Shown in pieces: positions 31,193 through 43,149 of a stretch of DNA of 64,000 nucleotides (position 1 is its first letter; each line of letters begins with the position of its first letter). The translations under genes and the position numbers were made by a program. The notes beneath the pieces are model-generated. The model ran no database searches. It had not been told where the DNA came from and was given only the letters and a program-made list of their open reading frames with translations. The DNA is from Boswellia sacra (Eukaryota; Streptophyta; Magnoliopsida; Sapindales; Burseraceae), in assembly GCA_013180625.2 (NCBI GenBank), contig SNVD02013154.1:310001-374000 (forward strand). The letters are read 5' to 3'.

Positions 31193-31890
31193 GTAAATCT
31201 TTGTTAATATCCAAAATACTAAAATTTACATGGGAGAACAAAAATAAAAGAATATCTACGAGTGTGTAACTTGATTTTGCCACCGCAATGCTGATTATTT
31301 CCAGTTAAAGTGGCCTCAGTAATGATTGCATGGACCTTCAGGAAAACTATCCATGTCTAGAATAGCAGAGAAATTTTGGAAAGGCAAGAAAATGTGTAGA
31401 CTTCACCTACTGAAACGCCAGCTACAGGTTGTCTTTAAGCCACTTTACAGCCCTATTCGCAACAGACCTGCAAATTCAATAGTTTTTTGTTTGCTTTGGT
31501 CAAGCTATACAAGAAGATTAAGAAAATATTGGACAAAATTGATAAAGAGATTCGTCCATAGAACAGATGACTAAATTGGGAATAAGAGCACGAGGGAAAT
31601 TCCGCACAGAAGTTATCAATAAAGATGATCAAAATCAAGCCATAATAAATCAAATAGCACTGATGCAAATCTTGTCTACAATTTCTTTAGGTTCAATGCA
31701 TCCAATCAATTATCAGTAAAAGGTACAATTCCTTAAGTGCTGTCTGTGCAATCTAATCTAGTACAAATTAGGGGCATTCAGAAAGGTCAGAGATATTGGC
31801 ATCCTCAGTTTAGGCCTTTTGAAATAATAATTTGCACTGCTTGTTATTTCACGGAGATAGATAAGAGGCGTGTTCTCAAGACAGATTTCA
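31193..31890. repeat. P-block, copy 2 (unit A)
   Basis: Paralogous to 60526-61235 and 62887-63600. Plus-strand coding-like segments change frame: one reads KLYKKIKKILDKIDKEIR, and after a +1 shift it continues GIRARGKFRTEVINKDDQN. No family is recognised. The homology stops at about 31890, where the DUF4220 gene region begins. Confidence 0.55.
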
Positions 31891-31966
31891 ATTTCTATTC
31901 GCTAATACTGACCAAAAAAATTCAGTTGTCAGCAGTTGGATCTACTCCAACAAGAGGAGAACAGCG

Positions 31967-34411
31967 ATACAATTAATTTCTCCAAGCATCAGGGATCTAA
32001 GGAAGGAATGGGATTTACAAGCGATGGTTGTGCTTAGCCTTCTCCTGCGAATAATACTCATCGCTCGTGGTCATCGCAGGAAGTATAAGCAGAGCTTCTT
32101 AATCAGGGCTGTTGTCTGGTCTGCATACTTGGCTGCAAATTCTATAGCAAGTTTTGCCCTTGGCTTACTCTCTAATAACCTGACAGATATTTATTATAAA
32201 TAGGATAAGCCCTTACCCCTGGAAGCAAACACTCTACTCACTGTAGTCTAGGCTCCATTTCTTCTTTTACACTTGGGTGGCCCTGACACCATTACTGCTT
32301 ATTCCTTGCAAGATAATGAGCTCTGGCTGAGGCACTTAGTGTAACGACCGGTCTCCCACCCGGGCGCACTCTAGCACTGGGATCTTACGGTTGTCCTCGA
32401 TCGCACAACAGTCACGTATTGTCCGTTGTGAGCCCCACAGGTCCCGCACGGCTTTGTCCTCTAGGATTTCAAGAGATGGCCCCTGTGTGGCACTTTATTC
32501 CCATAGGATTCAAGAGGTGGCCCCCATGTGGCACTTTGTATCCCAGAAGCGCGTGCCCTAACTCGAACTCAGGACCTTATACGCGTCCAAAGTTCAAACT
32601 TGGTACCATTCGGGAGGACAAAGCCTTGCGAGACCTGTAGGACCCACAGCGGATAATACGTGACTGTTGTGCAATCGACGATAACCGTAAAGTCTCGGTG
32701 CTGCAGTGCACCCGGGCAGGGGATCGATCGTTACACTTAGCTGGACTATTTTTCCATACAATCATCACAATTTATGTCTTCCTCTTGACCTGGACAGGAT
32801 CTTGCCTTTCCAAGCTTTTCATTCCCATGTTTTTCACAGGATTTATCAAGTATGGAGAACGAAATTACACACTCAGATCTACCAGCAATGAGAAGGTAAG
32901 AGAGCCCTTTTTCACTCAATATTTTCCTAAAGGTGACGTAAATTACAGTGCCGGAGAAGACGATGTGTAGTACAGTTCTGGTCACCATCAGGTCTCATCC
33001 GCCTACAAGTAAAGAATCTGCTTCTACGTCTGATGATGAATTACATCTACGTATTGCCTCCAGTTCTCTAGATGTAACCAAGAGTCTGTTTTTAGATATT
33101 ATATTAAGCGACACAGAGCGTGACCGTATCAAATCTTATTTCACAAGCATATCGATTGATCATGAAAAAGCCTTCGAGGTAGTTAAAACAGAGATTGGAT
33201 TGATTTACGATTTGCATTATACCAAGGCTCCTGCAATCTGTACTCCCTTGGGGTTGACATTACGCGGCATTACTTTCTTTCTAGTTTGCAGTGTGCTGCT
33301 AATGTTTACTATTCTTGTTCTTGTTGTTGACAACAAAAAGAGGTATTCAAAGATAGATGTCGCTATAACATTCCTATTGTTAATCATAGCTGTCATGGCA
33401 GATGTCCATTCAGCATTATTATTACTCTTCTCGGACCAATTTCAAATTTGGTTGAGTAAACAGGAAAGAAGTACTCTTCGCAAATTCTTGCGAGGCCTTA
33501 GTTCTTTTCAGCTATCAAAGAAGAGGAAGAAGAGGTGGTCACATGACATGTCCCAATGGAGTCTGCTACGCTCCCTTGACAGTCAAAACTTCCTACCTTG
33601 CCGTACTATCCGAAAAATCCCAAAAATTGGCAAAATGCTCCAAAAGCCACCGTATGTGGCTGTTAAAGTTCCCACAGACATTAAAAAATTAATCTTCGAT
33701 AGAATCGATGAGATTCGTAGTACAGACGAGCTTCAAACTGAATTAAGTCTTGGAAATTGGAACACAACTCTAATTCCAGGACTCGACCAACTTGGGAACC
33801 GCATTCTGTTTTGGCAAATCGTTACGGAAGTTTCGTACAACTTAGATATAGGGAATCTGTAGCAATTTAATGATAAGGTTCGAGATCAGAAATTAATCAA
33901 ACGTATATCTAGATACATGGGGTATCTACTAGTCAAGAATCCTTCGCTATTATTAGTTAAGATTGCACTTCATAAAACAATTGATCAAGCGATTGATGAA
34001 TTCCGACGGCGTGTGAAAGAACATGACCGCGGGCAAAAGAATTGGTAAAAAACCTGGGAAAAGTTGGTAAAAAGTATACCATTAGACAGGAAAAACTATC
34101 TCGGCAGCCCCAAAAGAATGTTCTACGATGCATTGCATTTTGCAGATTCTATAAGGAAAGAGGTAACTATTTTTCGGACATGTCCTTAATTAATTACTTA
34201 AATAATTAAAAACTAATCTAATGTCCTTTTCACTTTAGATGTATGACAGGATTTAAGTGTGAAATGGAAGCTATTGGTTAGCATTTGGTTGCAAATGCTG
34301 TTTGTTGCAGCAATAAGGAGCGGAGGAAAGCAGCGTGCTCAGCAGCTGAGACGCGGTGGAGAGTTTTTCATGCATGTATGGCTTCTCACGGCACATCTTG
34401 GCAAAATATAA
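31967..34411 (+). pseudogene. DUF4220/DUF594 membrane-protein pseudogene
   Basis: The plus strand encodes the plant family with an N-terminal DUF4220 multi-pass membrane domain and a C-terminal DUF594 domain, whose function is unknown. Clear family landmarks are APFLLLHLGGPDTITAYSL with ELWLRHL (32249-32339), GFIKYGERN (about 32840), and hydrophobic helices at 33240-33450. DUF594 landmarks are KRMFYDALHFADSIR before an intron (34172 to about 34238), then QQLRRGGEFFMHVWLLTAHLG. Damage: ATA at 31967 where ATG is expected; TAG at 32201 and 32249; a 396-bp transposon at 32340-32735; a frame change near 32950; TAG at 33860; TAA at 34046; and a further stop in exon 2. The longest remaining open stretch is 304 codons (32948-33862). 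No unit B copy exists. Confidence 0.9.
32340..32735. mobile_element. 396-bp long-inverted-repeat element inside DUF4220 pseudogene
   Basis: The outer ~88 bases at each end are imperfect inverted copies: left TGTAACGACCGGTCTCCC..., right reading inward TGTAACGATCGATCCCC.... Both then share CCCGGG, GCAC, TTACGGTT and GCACAACAGTCACGTATT. The target duplication CTTAG is at 32335-32339 and 32736-32740; removing the element restores the family reading WLRHLAGLF across the junction. The centre has two near-copies of GATT(T)CAAGAG(A/G)TGGCCCC. No coding capacity. The class is uncertain: a fold-back or MULE-like MITE is likely, but TG...CA with 5 bp is LTR-like. Confidence 0.85.
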
Positions 34412-35802
34412 CAACTCTACCTTCGCAAATCGTGAATACTCTCTCTTTCGAATAAACCGTTTTGTTTTAGCATTGGTGGTTCGAACCTAGGTGTAAGAAA
34501 CCTTACTTAACCTTAGTAAAGGTGCTAACTTATTTTTTTATCATTAAATGCACATTATCCATCTAAAAGATAACTAATTTTTATTTCTAAAAACCAAAAA
34601 AAAAAGAAATTAACTCCCCGTTAGATCCTAAAAGTAATGTTCATACTTTTGTTAGCTCAAAAGTAGAAGTGGAATCGGGCTGGGCTAGGGGCAGGGATGC
34701 CATACCCATCCCCATCCCAATTTAAAAATTTATCCTTATCCCCACCCTATCCCCAATTTAAAAATTAACTTCTCTCTCCACCCTATTCCCAATTTTTTAA
34801 ATCATCTCCATCTCCATCCCCACCCCGTCACCAGCTACATATAATAATTTTATTTTTCCGTTCAATTATATCTTAGCATTTTTCTCAGCATTGTAATATA
34901 TTAATAATTTTTCAACTTTTTATTAACTTCATTTTCAAGCTTTCAAAATAGAGAAATGCTAATTTTCTAATTTTTTATAATTCATTTACTAATCCAATTG
35001 ACCTTAAATTTTACAAAGACATTACAGACACTTTAATATTTAAGTTTGTCAAATCTCAAAATGTTTTGAATAACAGAAGTATTTCAAATAATTTATGTTT
35101 TGGAGTCCATCAAATCTATCAAAAGCTTTCAGGACTGACCTCTCTTCATTTGTAAATACATAAAAAATTTCAATTAAGTCATAAAATTACAAAAATTTGT
35201 AGAATCAAACTAGACTCAAAGAAAAAAAAATATACCAAATTTCATAATTTTTTGACATGTTAGGTAGCTCAAATAAGTTTTGTAAAACTGATCTCCTGCA
35301 GAGAACTAAAAATTCAAGAATTCATAGTCATTTTCAAAAATTCACAAAAAATCAAATACTCAACTTTTTTTAAGTGAAAAATATTTTAAACTAACTCTTG
35401 AAATGTCTATTTTAACATATATAAATTTGAAAAGCAAAATCAAAGTAAAATTACTATATAAATTTTCTTAATCCTCTATTATCCTCTAAAAATAAGGTTC
35501 ATGTCTTTTTCTTTTATCAACCCAATATATATATTTTCGAAGAACGGGCCAAGCCGAGCTAAGAAGCATAATCCCCACCCACATCCCCATTTAATTTTGA
35601 CAAATTTGTTGTCCCCATCCCCACCCTATTCTCCATTTATAGCTCCTCATCTCCCCGGAGTGAGGATATGCAAGAGCCTATCCCCATGGGGATTGGTTCT
35701 TGCTCTAATCAAAAGTAACACTCACCTCTCCTACCAGTACCAACCGTTAATGAGATCTATCAAATGTAATTAATTTTACAATGTTGTGACTATATTACCC
35801 TC
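34412..35802. other. AT-rich intergenic with CCCCATCC-rich borders
   Basis: Two C-rich stretches at about 34680-34840 and 35540-35700 share many CCCCATCCCC and CCACCCTA(T)TCCC motifs in the same orientation, around an AT-rich core. This arrangement recalls an old, unclassified mobile element. Just right of it, 35735-35760 resembles the reverse complement of 43405-43440. No gene is seen. Confidence 0.4.
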
Positions 35803-37411
35803 TGTAATATCCTAAATTTTGTAGTGTACATTATATCATGTGTTATAGTTACATATGTATTAATGTATATGTAATGTATTTGAATTGTAATGTAATAAAT
35901 GAAAGAATGAGGGGCTTAATTAAAAGAGTATTGGGTCTAATGGTTATAAAGGAGGAGAGAATGACTAAATGAAAATTTGACCTAATTTTATATATAAATG
36001 GGAAGAGTTCTAGAATTCTTTCATTCCTCTCCTTGCATACACGTTCCAGCCCTCTACTCTCTCAGAAAATTTTCACACAAATCATCAAGGAATCAAGGAA
36101 AAAAAAAGAGAGGGAGAAGCTAAGAACCAATTTTCTAATTAGAATTCTTTGTATTATTGTTTATTTAATTTAAAGAAATTCCTTGTGTAGTGATGTGAGT
36201 ATGAGAACTGTTATTTGTATGCTGGAAATTGTATGGAGATGTGAATTTGAATGAGTTTTGAATGCATCTAAGTAAGGAGATGAAGATATAAGCTAGAATT
36301 GAGAGTTTAGTTCAAATTGTGGAAATTTTGTTACACTGAACAGTACATGTTTCGAAAATTACCAAAAATCAGGGGGACATTTTCTTGTTCTGAAATTTTT
36401 ATGGATGAAAATAGACATGTCCACGAGTGTATATCAATTGGAATCACTTAAAAATTCGTAGTGTGTAAATTGTAATGAATTTTGAAATTCTGATTCAAAA
36501 ATTGTGAATTCCCCTGTTTTAAAACAGGGCAGGGAGAGTGAACTTGATTTGAGGGGGCAAATCTTTGTAAAAGTGCCTAAATTTTTGTATACAAGTTCTT
36601 CTGTGTGTCAGATATAAGAATGTAAATTTCTAATGAGATTGAATCTCTGTATAAATTTCTATGAATTTTTAAAGTTGGCCTGTATAAATTTCTATGAATT
36701 TTTAAAGTTGGCTTGATAAAACTGGAATTTTTCAGTTTCCAAAATAGGGCAGTTAGAATTAATTGGGTTTAAATGACTTAAAGCCCTGAAAAGCCATGGT
36801 TTTTGGTATGGAGGTACATATGTTATATACCATCCTGTAAATTTTTGTAGCCATTTGAATAGGATTGAAATTCCTACAAATTTTTAAGTTGATAGTGCTC
36901 AGTGAAGTGAATGCAGTGGCAGAATTGTTGAGGTAATAAATTTGATTATTTTGAGTGGCCAAATGACCCCAAATTGGCTCTAAAAATTTTAAAGAGACAT
37001 GAGGTATGTGTGTAAAAGATGTCTACCTACTGGTGTGAATTTTTGGAAGTAGATAATTGTTTTTGTGAATTGTTTGTCAAAGTAAGTATGGAAATAGAGC
37101 CAAAAAGGGGGAAATATTTTACAAGTGTATGGTGACCTAAAAAGAGATTTTGTTTTATTTTTAGGTCAATCACAAGCATTGAAAAGCAGCTATACGAGGT
37201 AAGTAAGCTAACTTTTATGAGGCCATAATAAATTGTGTACTGTATGTATGAAATTTTGTGGATTGTAACATTGTTAATTGCTAGCACCTTGATGCTAGAA
37301 TGTGAGATACTGTGACTGTTCTAGAAGGTTGATGTCAAACTTCTTTTATGTGTGACTGATTGTCAATAGTGAAACATGATTGGCATGCCAAGATCTAGGA
37401 AGTTTAGCTCT

Positions 37412-37757
37412 CATAGCTTGAGGGGAGGTCTGGACCATGTGTTTCCCTACATGGGAATCGGTAGCATGGGCCCGGTATCACCCGAATTGTCAGACTAGCC
37501 TCGAGTTATTTCAAGTGTAGGCATCCAAATGTATTTGTACTATTTTGTACTGTTCCATGGCTTGAGGGGAGGTCTGGACCATATGTTTCTCTAGATGAGA
37601 TTCGGTAGCATGGGCCCGGTATCACCCGGATTGTCAGACTAGCCTTGAGCATTCCATACTCTCATGACTTAGGGGGAGGTCTGGACCATGTGTTTCTCTA
37701 GATGAGATTCGGTAGCATGGGCCCGGTATCACCCGGATTGTCAGACTAGTCTTAAGC
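37412..37757 (+). repeat. Three tandem GC-rich motifs in long LTR (copy 2)
   Basis: Three units containing GCATGGGCCCGGTATCACCC and TTGTCAGACTAG, as in copy 1, starting near 37412, 37557 and 37665. Confidence 0.85.
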
Positions 37758-38477
37758 TATTATATGGGAACTGACTGTGAAATGAAAAGTCCTACATTGA
37801 TTAGAGAGCATTTTCCCCTAGGTGACTGATATTGATACTATGGAAGCTTCCTCATTATGTGATTGTGATTGTACATGAAAAAGCGATGAGTAGAGAAATG
37901 TGAACTCACTTATGTGAGGTTGAATCGACCTATAGAGGTCTAGAAAGAAAATCGGCGCAAGAGCGCAAATGTAACCGAAGTGAAATCTGGGGCATTCTTT
38001 CTTTAACGAGTTAGCTAATACTTATGTAGTTAGAAAGGGATAGTTTCATACTGGACTGAATTCTATTGTTATTGTTTATTACTGTATATTCACCTAGCTT
38101 ACTTACTGAGTTTTGTTGACCCAGGTATGGCAACCTAAGAGGGGGGGTGAATTGGGTTTTTATTTATAAAAACGAATTTATAAAACTTTTCTTGAAAGTT
38201 CAAAATTATTTAACTCTTTCTTTGAGAATAAAGATGAAGAAGATGAAAATAGAATGCAATGAAGAGAATAGCAATAAAGAACAATCACAAGTGCAACTAA
38301 ATATAAAGAGATAGGGATAGAAAGAGTGCAAACTCAATTTACGTGGTTCGGCAAACCTTGCGTACATCCACGGGCTCCTAGCTCCACGAGCTAAGCTTTC
38401 CACTAAGTTGTAGAAATCTTTACAACTTGCTTGATGAATAACCTCACCAAGACTTTTTCTTCCAACCCTTGATAACA

Positions 38478-38712
38478 TCACACCAAGAGTTCTTCTTGAT
38501 GAACAACCTCACCAAGGCAACTTCCTTCAACTCTTGATAACACCACACCAAGAGTTCTTCTTGATGAACAACCTCACCAAGGCAACTTTTCTTCAACTCT
38601 TGATAACACCACACCAAGAGTTCTTCTTGATGAACAACCTCACCAAGGCAACTTTCTTCAACTCTTGATAACACCACACCAAGAGTTCTTCTTGATGAAC
38701 AAACTCACCAAG
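38478..38712. repeat. Minisatellite, about four 65-67-bp units
   Basis: The units start ACCAAGAGTTCTTCTTGATG and run through CTCACCAAGGCAACTT to CAACTCTTGATAACACCAC. Minus-strand translation gives a repetitive open frame that is an artefact of the repeat. Confidence 0.9.
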
Positions 38713-38999
38713 GAAAGAGTTCTCTCAAGGATAACTTTTATCCTTTACAAGAAGATCTCACTCTCACCACAATACAAGAACAAAGAAAATTTTTACAACA
38801 AAAGTACAACTCTCTTCAAAGAGTAGATAAAGAATATAAAAGCTCTCTAGACTTGATATTTCTCTTGTTTTTTGCTTGATAGATGCTTCTCTTCTTCTTT
38901 TCTCTTTTCTTGCTGAATGCATGGGAGAAGGGCTCCTTTTATAGGCAAATGAGATGAACTTAATCAAGTGAAGACACCAACTCCAAATTTTCTGCCCAT

Positions 39000-39720
39000 C
39001 ATAAAAACTATAATTTTTTCTGCCATTTTTTTCAATGTTCTGTTTGAAATTTAAAAATCTACAAACCATAAAAGATCTATAAAATTGAATAATCTTTCCA
39101 ACGCATTAAGAACCAAGTCATTTGAATATATCTAGCTCAAGATATGGCCAAAAAACCATTCAGTGCTCATGTGACTTGATTTTTCTTCTTTGTGTCAGTC
39201 CACCGAATTGAATGATAATTCTGTCAGCCTTTCGTTTGAAATTTGAATTTCTTCCAAACAGAAAAGATCTGCATATTTGAATAAGATTTTCAAAACATTA
39301 AGAATCAAATAATTTGGATATCTCTATCTTAAGATATGGCTAAAATACCATTCGGTGCTCATGTGAGTTGATTTTTCTTCCTTGTGTCAGTCCACCAAAT
39401 TGCATGTCAGTTATGTCAGCTTTTCATTTGAAATTTGAATTTCTTCAAAACATATGAAATATTCCTCATTATGTCCTCTTTCCAATGCCATAAGAATCAA
39501 GTCATTTTGATTTTTTTATCTCAAGATATGTCTAAAAGAGTTTCAGTGCTCATGTCAGCTGCTTCCATTTGTCTTTCAAATTGCATGATGATTTGGACAA
39601 CCTTACACTTGAAATTTGAATTTCTTTAAACATATGAAATATTATAAATTGAGTAAGCTTTCCAAAGGCTTAAGAATCACATCATTTGGACATCTGTAGA
39701 GAAATATATGACTAATTGAT
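39000..39720. repeat. Degenerate tandem repeat, unit about 130-180 bp
   Basis: Four to five diverged units share TTTGAAATTTGAATTTCTTC, then ATCAAGTCATTT-like and AGATATGGC(C/T)AAAA motifs, CTCATGTGA(C/G)TTGATTTTTC and TGTGTCAGTCCACC. The same array recurs at about 40740-41470 in the second LTR copy. Confidence 0.75.
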
Positions 39721-39863
39721 TGAATATTACTCATGTGTCATATTCCTTGAATCAAACCTTGTTCTTAAACTTTGGTGCCTTTAACATGTAGTCTTCTCCT
39801 TAGCTTCAACACTTCATTTTAATAAGCCTCTTCTTGATTTTACAATTATTTCAATGATATTAC

Positions 39864-41675
39864 TGTTGACCCAGGTATGGCAACCCAAGAGGGGGGGTGA
39901 ATTGGGTTTTTATTTATCAAAACGGATTTAGAAAACTTTTCTTGAAAGATCAAAATTAGTTCACTCTTTCTTTGAGAATAAAGGTGAAGAAGATGAAATT
40001 AGAATTTATCAAAGATGCAATCAAAAGAATAATAATGATGAACAATCATAAGTGCAAGTAAATGTAAAGAGGAAAGGGATAGAGAGAGTGCAAACTCAAT
40101 TTACGTGGTTCGGCAAACCTTGCCTACGTCCACGGGCTCCAAGCTCCACGAGCTAAGCTTTCCACTAAGTTGTAGAATCTTTACAACTTGCTTGATGAAC
40201 AACCTCACCAAGACTTTTTCTTCCAACTCTTGAGAACTCCACACCAAGAGTTCTTCTTGATGAACAACCTCACCAAGGCAACTTCCTTCAACTCTTGATA
40301 ACACCACACCAAGAGTTCTTCTTGATGAACAACCTCACAAAGGCAACTTCCTTCAACTCTTGATAACACCACACCAAGAGTTCTTCTTGATGAACTACCT
40401 CACCAAGGTAACTTCCTTCAACTCTTGATAACACCACACCAAGAGTTCTTCTTGATGAACAACCTCACCAAGGAAAGAGTTCTCACTCTCACCACAATAC
40501 AAGAACAAAGAAATTTTTACAACAAAAGTATAACTCTCTTCAAAGAGTAGATAAATAATATAAAAGCTCTCTAGACTTGATATTTCTCTTGCTTTTTGCT
40601 TGATAAAATGCTTCTCTTGCACTACTTGTCTTGCTGAATGCATGGGAGAAGGGCTCCTTTTATAGGCAAATGAGATGAACTTGAACAAGTGAAGACACCA
40701 ACTCTAAATTTTCTACCTACCATAAAAACCGTAATCTTGTCTTCCATTTTTGTCAATGTTCCGTTTGAAATTTGAAAATCTGCAAAACATAAAATATTTG
40801 CGCATTTGAATAAGCTTTCCAACGCATCAAGAATCAAATCATTTGGATATCTGTAGCTCAAGATATGGCCAAAATACCATTCGGTGCTCATGTGACTTGA
40901 TTTTTCTTCCTTGTGTCAGTCCACCGAATTGAATGATAATTATGTCAGCCTTTCGTTTGAAATTTGAATTTCTTCCAAACATAAAAGATCTGCATATTTG
41001 AATAAGCTTTCCAAAACATTAAGAATAAAAGAATTTGGATATCTCTATCTTAAGATATGGCTAAAACACCATTCGGTGCTCATGTGAGTTGATTTTTCTT
41101 CCTTGTGTCAGTCCACCGAATTGCATATCAGTTATGTCAGTCTTCCATTTGAAATTTGAATTTCTTCAAAACATATGAAATGTTTCGCATTATGTCCTCT
41201 TTCCAATGAAATAAGAATCAAGTCATTTTGATTTTTTTAGCTCAAGATATGTCTAAAAGAGTATTCGGTACTCATATCAGCTGCTTCTATTTGTCTTTCA
41301 ACTTGCATGATGATTTGGACAACCTTACACTTGAAATTTGAATTTCTTTAAAACATATGAAATGTTATAAATTGAGTAAGCTTTCCAAAGGCTTAAGAAT
41401 CACGTCATTTGAATATTTTTAGAGATATATATGACCAATTGATTGAACATTGCTCATGTGTCACATTTCTTGAGTCAATCCTTGTTCTTAAACTTTGGTG
41501 CCTTTAACATGTAGTCTTCTCCTTAGCTTCAACACTTTATTTTAATAAGCCTCTTCTTGATTTTAAAATTATTTCAATGATCTTACTCTTGCACATTAAT
41601 AAACATGTTAATAAATATCAATTAATCAATGTGTATTGTTATCATCAAAATTATCATGTAGCCTTAGGGCTAACA
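39864..41675 (+). repeat. Second LTR copy of the dimeric element (complete)
   Basis: 1812 bp, TG to CA, diverged from the first copy by scattered substitutions and indels. The fusion is therefore not a fresh duplication. Confidence 0.8.
40242..40472. repeat. Minisatellite in second LTR copy
   Basis: Four units of the same 64-67-bp repeat as at 38478-38712. The copies within each LTR are more alike than expected from overall LTR divergence, which suggests local homogenisation. Confidence 0.88.
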
Positions 41676-41982
41676 AGTTTTACTCATTAAAGTTGTTGTG
41701 TGCCTCAGGTGATCAGTAGATTGAGCTATAGATAGAGGACTTTTGGCATTGCTGGCAGAGTTCCCTTGGCAACCAAAAACCACTGCTCTATATTAGCATA
41801 GCCATACTGTAGAACCTCTTTTGATTTTTGAATGTATCTATATACAGTGAAATGGTGTGGTTGTGATTAGAAACTCTGTTTTGTGTGATACTAATATTAA
41901 TTTTTGAAAGAAATAACAGAGCTCATATTTAAATGACTGTATAAATGCTATATATATTGTATGTCTAGTATGGGTTGTGACA

Positions 41983-42130
41983 CCCTCATTTGGATCCCTT
42001 CTTCTTCCTCTTCCTCTCTCTCTCTCTCCCCTCTCCGTCTCCTTCAATTCTAAGGCTACTTCGCAGACACAATTCAATAAACACCTCATGGGCAACAAAG
42101 TGAAAATAAAATCACAATTTTGCTTCTTTA
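41983..42130 (+). other. Gene-like scrap, inverted partner of 43260-43400
   Basis: A pyrimidine-rich leader (CTTCTTCCTC...CTCTCTCTC) followed by CCGTCTCCTTCAATTCTA and CAGACACAATTCAATAAACA. The reverse complement of 43260-43400 matches along this length. The pair is thus an inverted duplication separated by about 1.1 kb. The duplicate ends resemble a 5' UTR and first codons of a gene I do not recognise. Confidence 0.55.
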
Positions 42131-42780
42131 TTATTAAACCCATTCATAACACCAAATGCAGTACATACTTATAAACAAATTATATAAAAAAAAACTGATA
42201 AAGCTTAGATCAAATTAAAATTTAAAACACTAGTTTGTTGCAGAATGAGTCACAAAATGTTCACTCAGATTACATGAAATTTAAATATAAATATATAATT
42301 ATTGGCATTGCTCTACCTGTTAACAATGTTGTTTGTTATTATCAGCAACTGAAATTACTTTGTTATTAGAATAATATCACATTTACGACCTACCTAAGAT
42401 CAACTCCACTTATAATCTGAATTAATAAAATTCTATTATATATATAACTTTTTTTATTTATTTTTTACTCTTCTATAAGATATATAAGTTACAAGATAAT
42501 TGATTATAACTGAGTTATAAGTGTAACATTACCCTTGATATTATTATTAATTATTTGTTGTTTGGCCCAACAAGCTGCTGATGGATTGAGCTTTCAGAGT
42601 TCCAATCTTCATTCTTCTCTCAGTGGTCATCATCAATGGTTTCTGGTGGTGTAATCTTTGTGGGTGCAAATTAATAATAAAACGGAATCAACAAAAATGT
42701 TATCTTTAGACTACATTAACCACTAGGGCACTCTTGTAGACAAACAAAAACACGAACCAAACCATTTTTGTTGTTCTGGG
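42131..42780. other. AT-rich intergenic
   Basis: Nothing recognisable is seen in this stretch. Confidence 0.4.
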
Positions 42781-43135
42781 TTTGAGCTAGTCGAGGAACA
42801 TAAGCAGCAGCATCAGGAGGAGAATCAAAGCCGTTGTTGTTGGATCCAATCGGTTGATTTCGATGATCAGACAGCTAAGGAAGGAAGGTGAGAGTAGTAA
42901 TAGGTTGTTGGGTGAGATTCTGATGTGGGTCATGCTTGAGTTGCACCACGAGAGACCGGTCGAAGTGGCGAGCTGAGACAGGAAAGTTGAGAGAGATGAG
43001 AGAGGCAAAAGCACCTGTCTTTTCCTGATCCTCATTGGTGCAAGCAAAGACAACACCATTATAGAATAAAGATTTGATTGTTTGGAGAAGATTACAAAGA
43101 TATAAGAAGCAGATGAAGTAATAATGAGCCAAAAA
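42781..43135 (-). pseudogene. Unrecognised coding-like remnant
   Basis: On the minus strand one frame reads VVFACTNEDQEKTGAFASL and SLNFPVSARHFDRS, is interrupted by a stop near 42875, and continues with NNNGFDSPPDAAAYVPRLAQ. The composition looks protein-derived and a second inverted scrap lies beside it. I do not recognise a family. It could be the body of the gene whose start is at 43150-43400. Confidence 0.35.
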
Positions 43136-43149
43136 TCAATACAAAAACA

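Larger units (their letters stand above)
38114..39863 (+). repeat. First LTR copy of the dimeric element (3' truncated)
   Basis: 1750 bp. It contains the GAGGGGGGGTGAATTGGG segment near the start, a minisatellite, and repeated TTTGAAATTTGAATTTCTTC units toward the end. Confidence 0.8.
38114..41675 (+). mobile_element. Dimeric LTR element nested in long LTR copy 2
   Basis: It begins TGTTGACCCAGG and ends GGGCTAACA, flanked by AGTTT at 38109-38113 and 41676-41680. Copy 1 of the host LTR (CTGAGTTTTACTC) shows the uninterrupted site. It consists of two direct copies, 38114-39863 and 39864-41675. The first lacks about the last 105 bases of the second and joins the second directly, with no internal region between. 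A normal element would have LTR-internal-LTR, so this looks like an LTR-LTR fusion with the whole internal part deleted. Confidence 0.85.
35803..41982 (+). mobile_element. Long LTR-like element, copy 2, with a nested insertion
   Basis: Same subfamily as copy 1: starts TGTAATATCC, ends GGTTGTGACA. The target duplication CCCTC is at 35798-35802 and 41983-41987. Without the nested element (38114-41675 plus 5 bp) it is about 2.6 kb and collinear with 28611-31192. No coding capacity. Confidence 0.9.

Noticed and set aside
32419..32640. 73-codon plus-strand frame inside the 396-bp element
   Set aside because: It is non-repeating translation of the inverted-repeat element, with no family resemblance.
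38206..38677. Minus-strand frames with repeated EVVHQEELLVWCYQEL peptides
   Set aside because: They are translations of a minisatellite inside an LTR. Unit lengths vary and the frames are not kept in the second copy.
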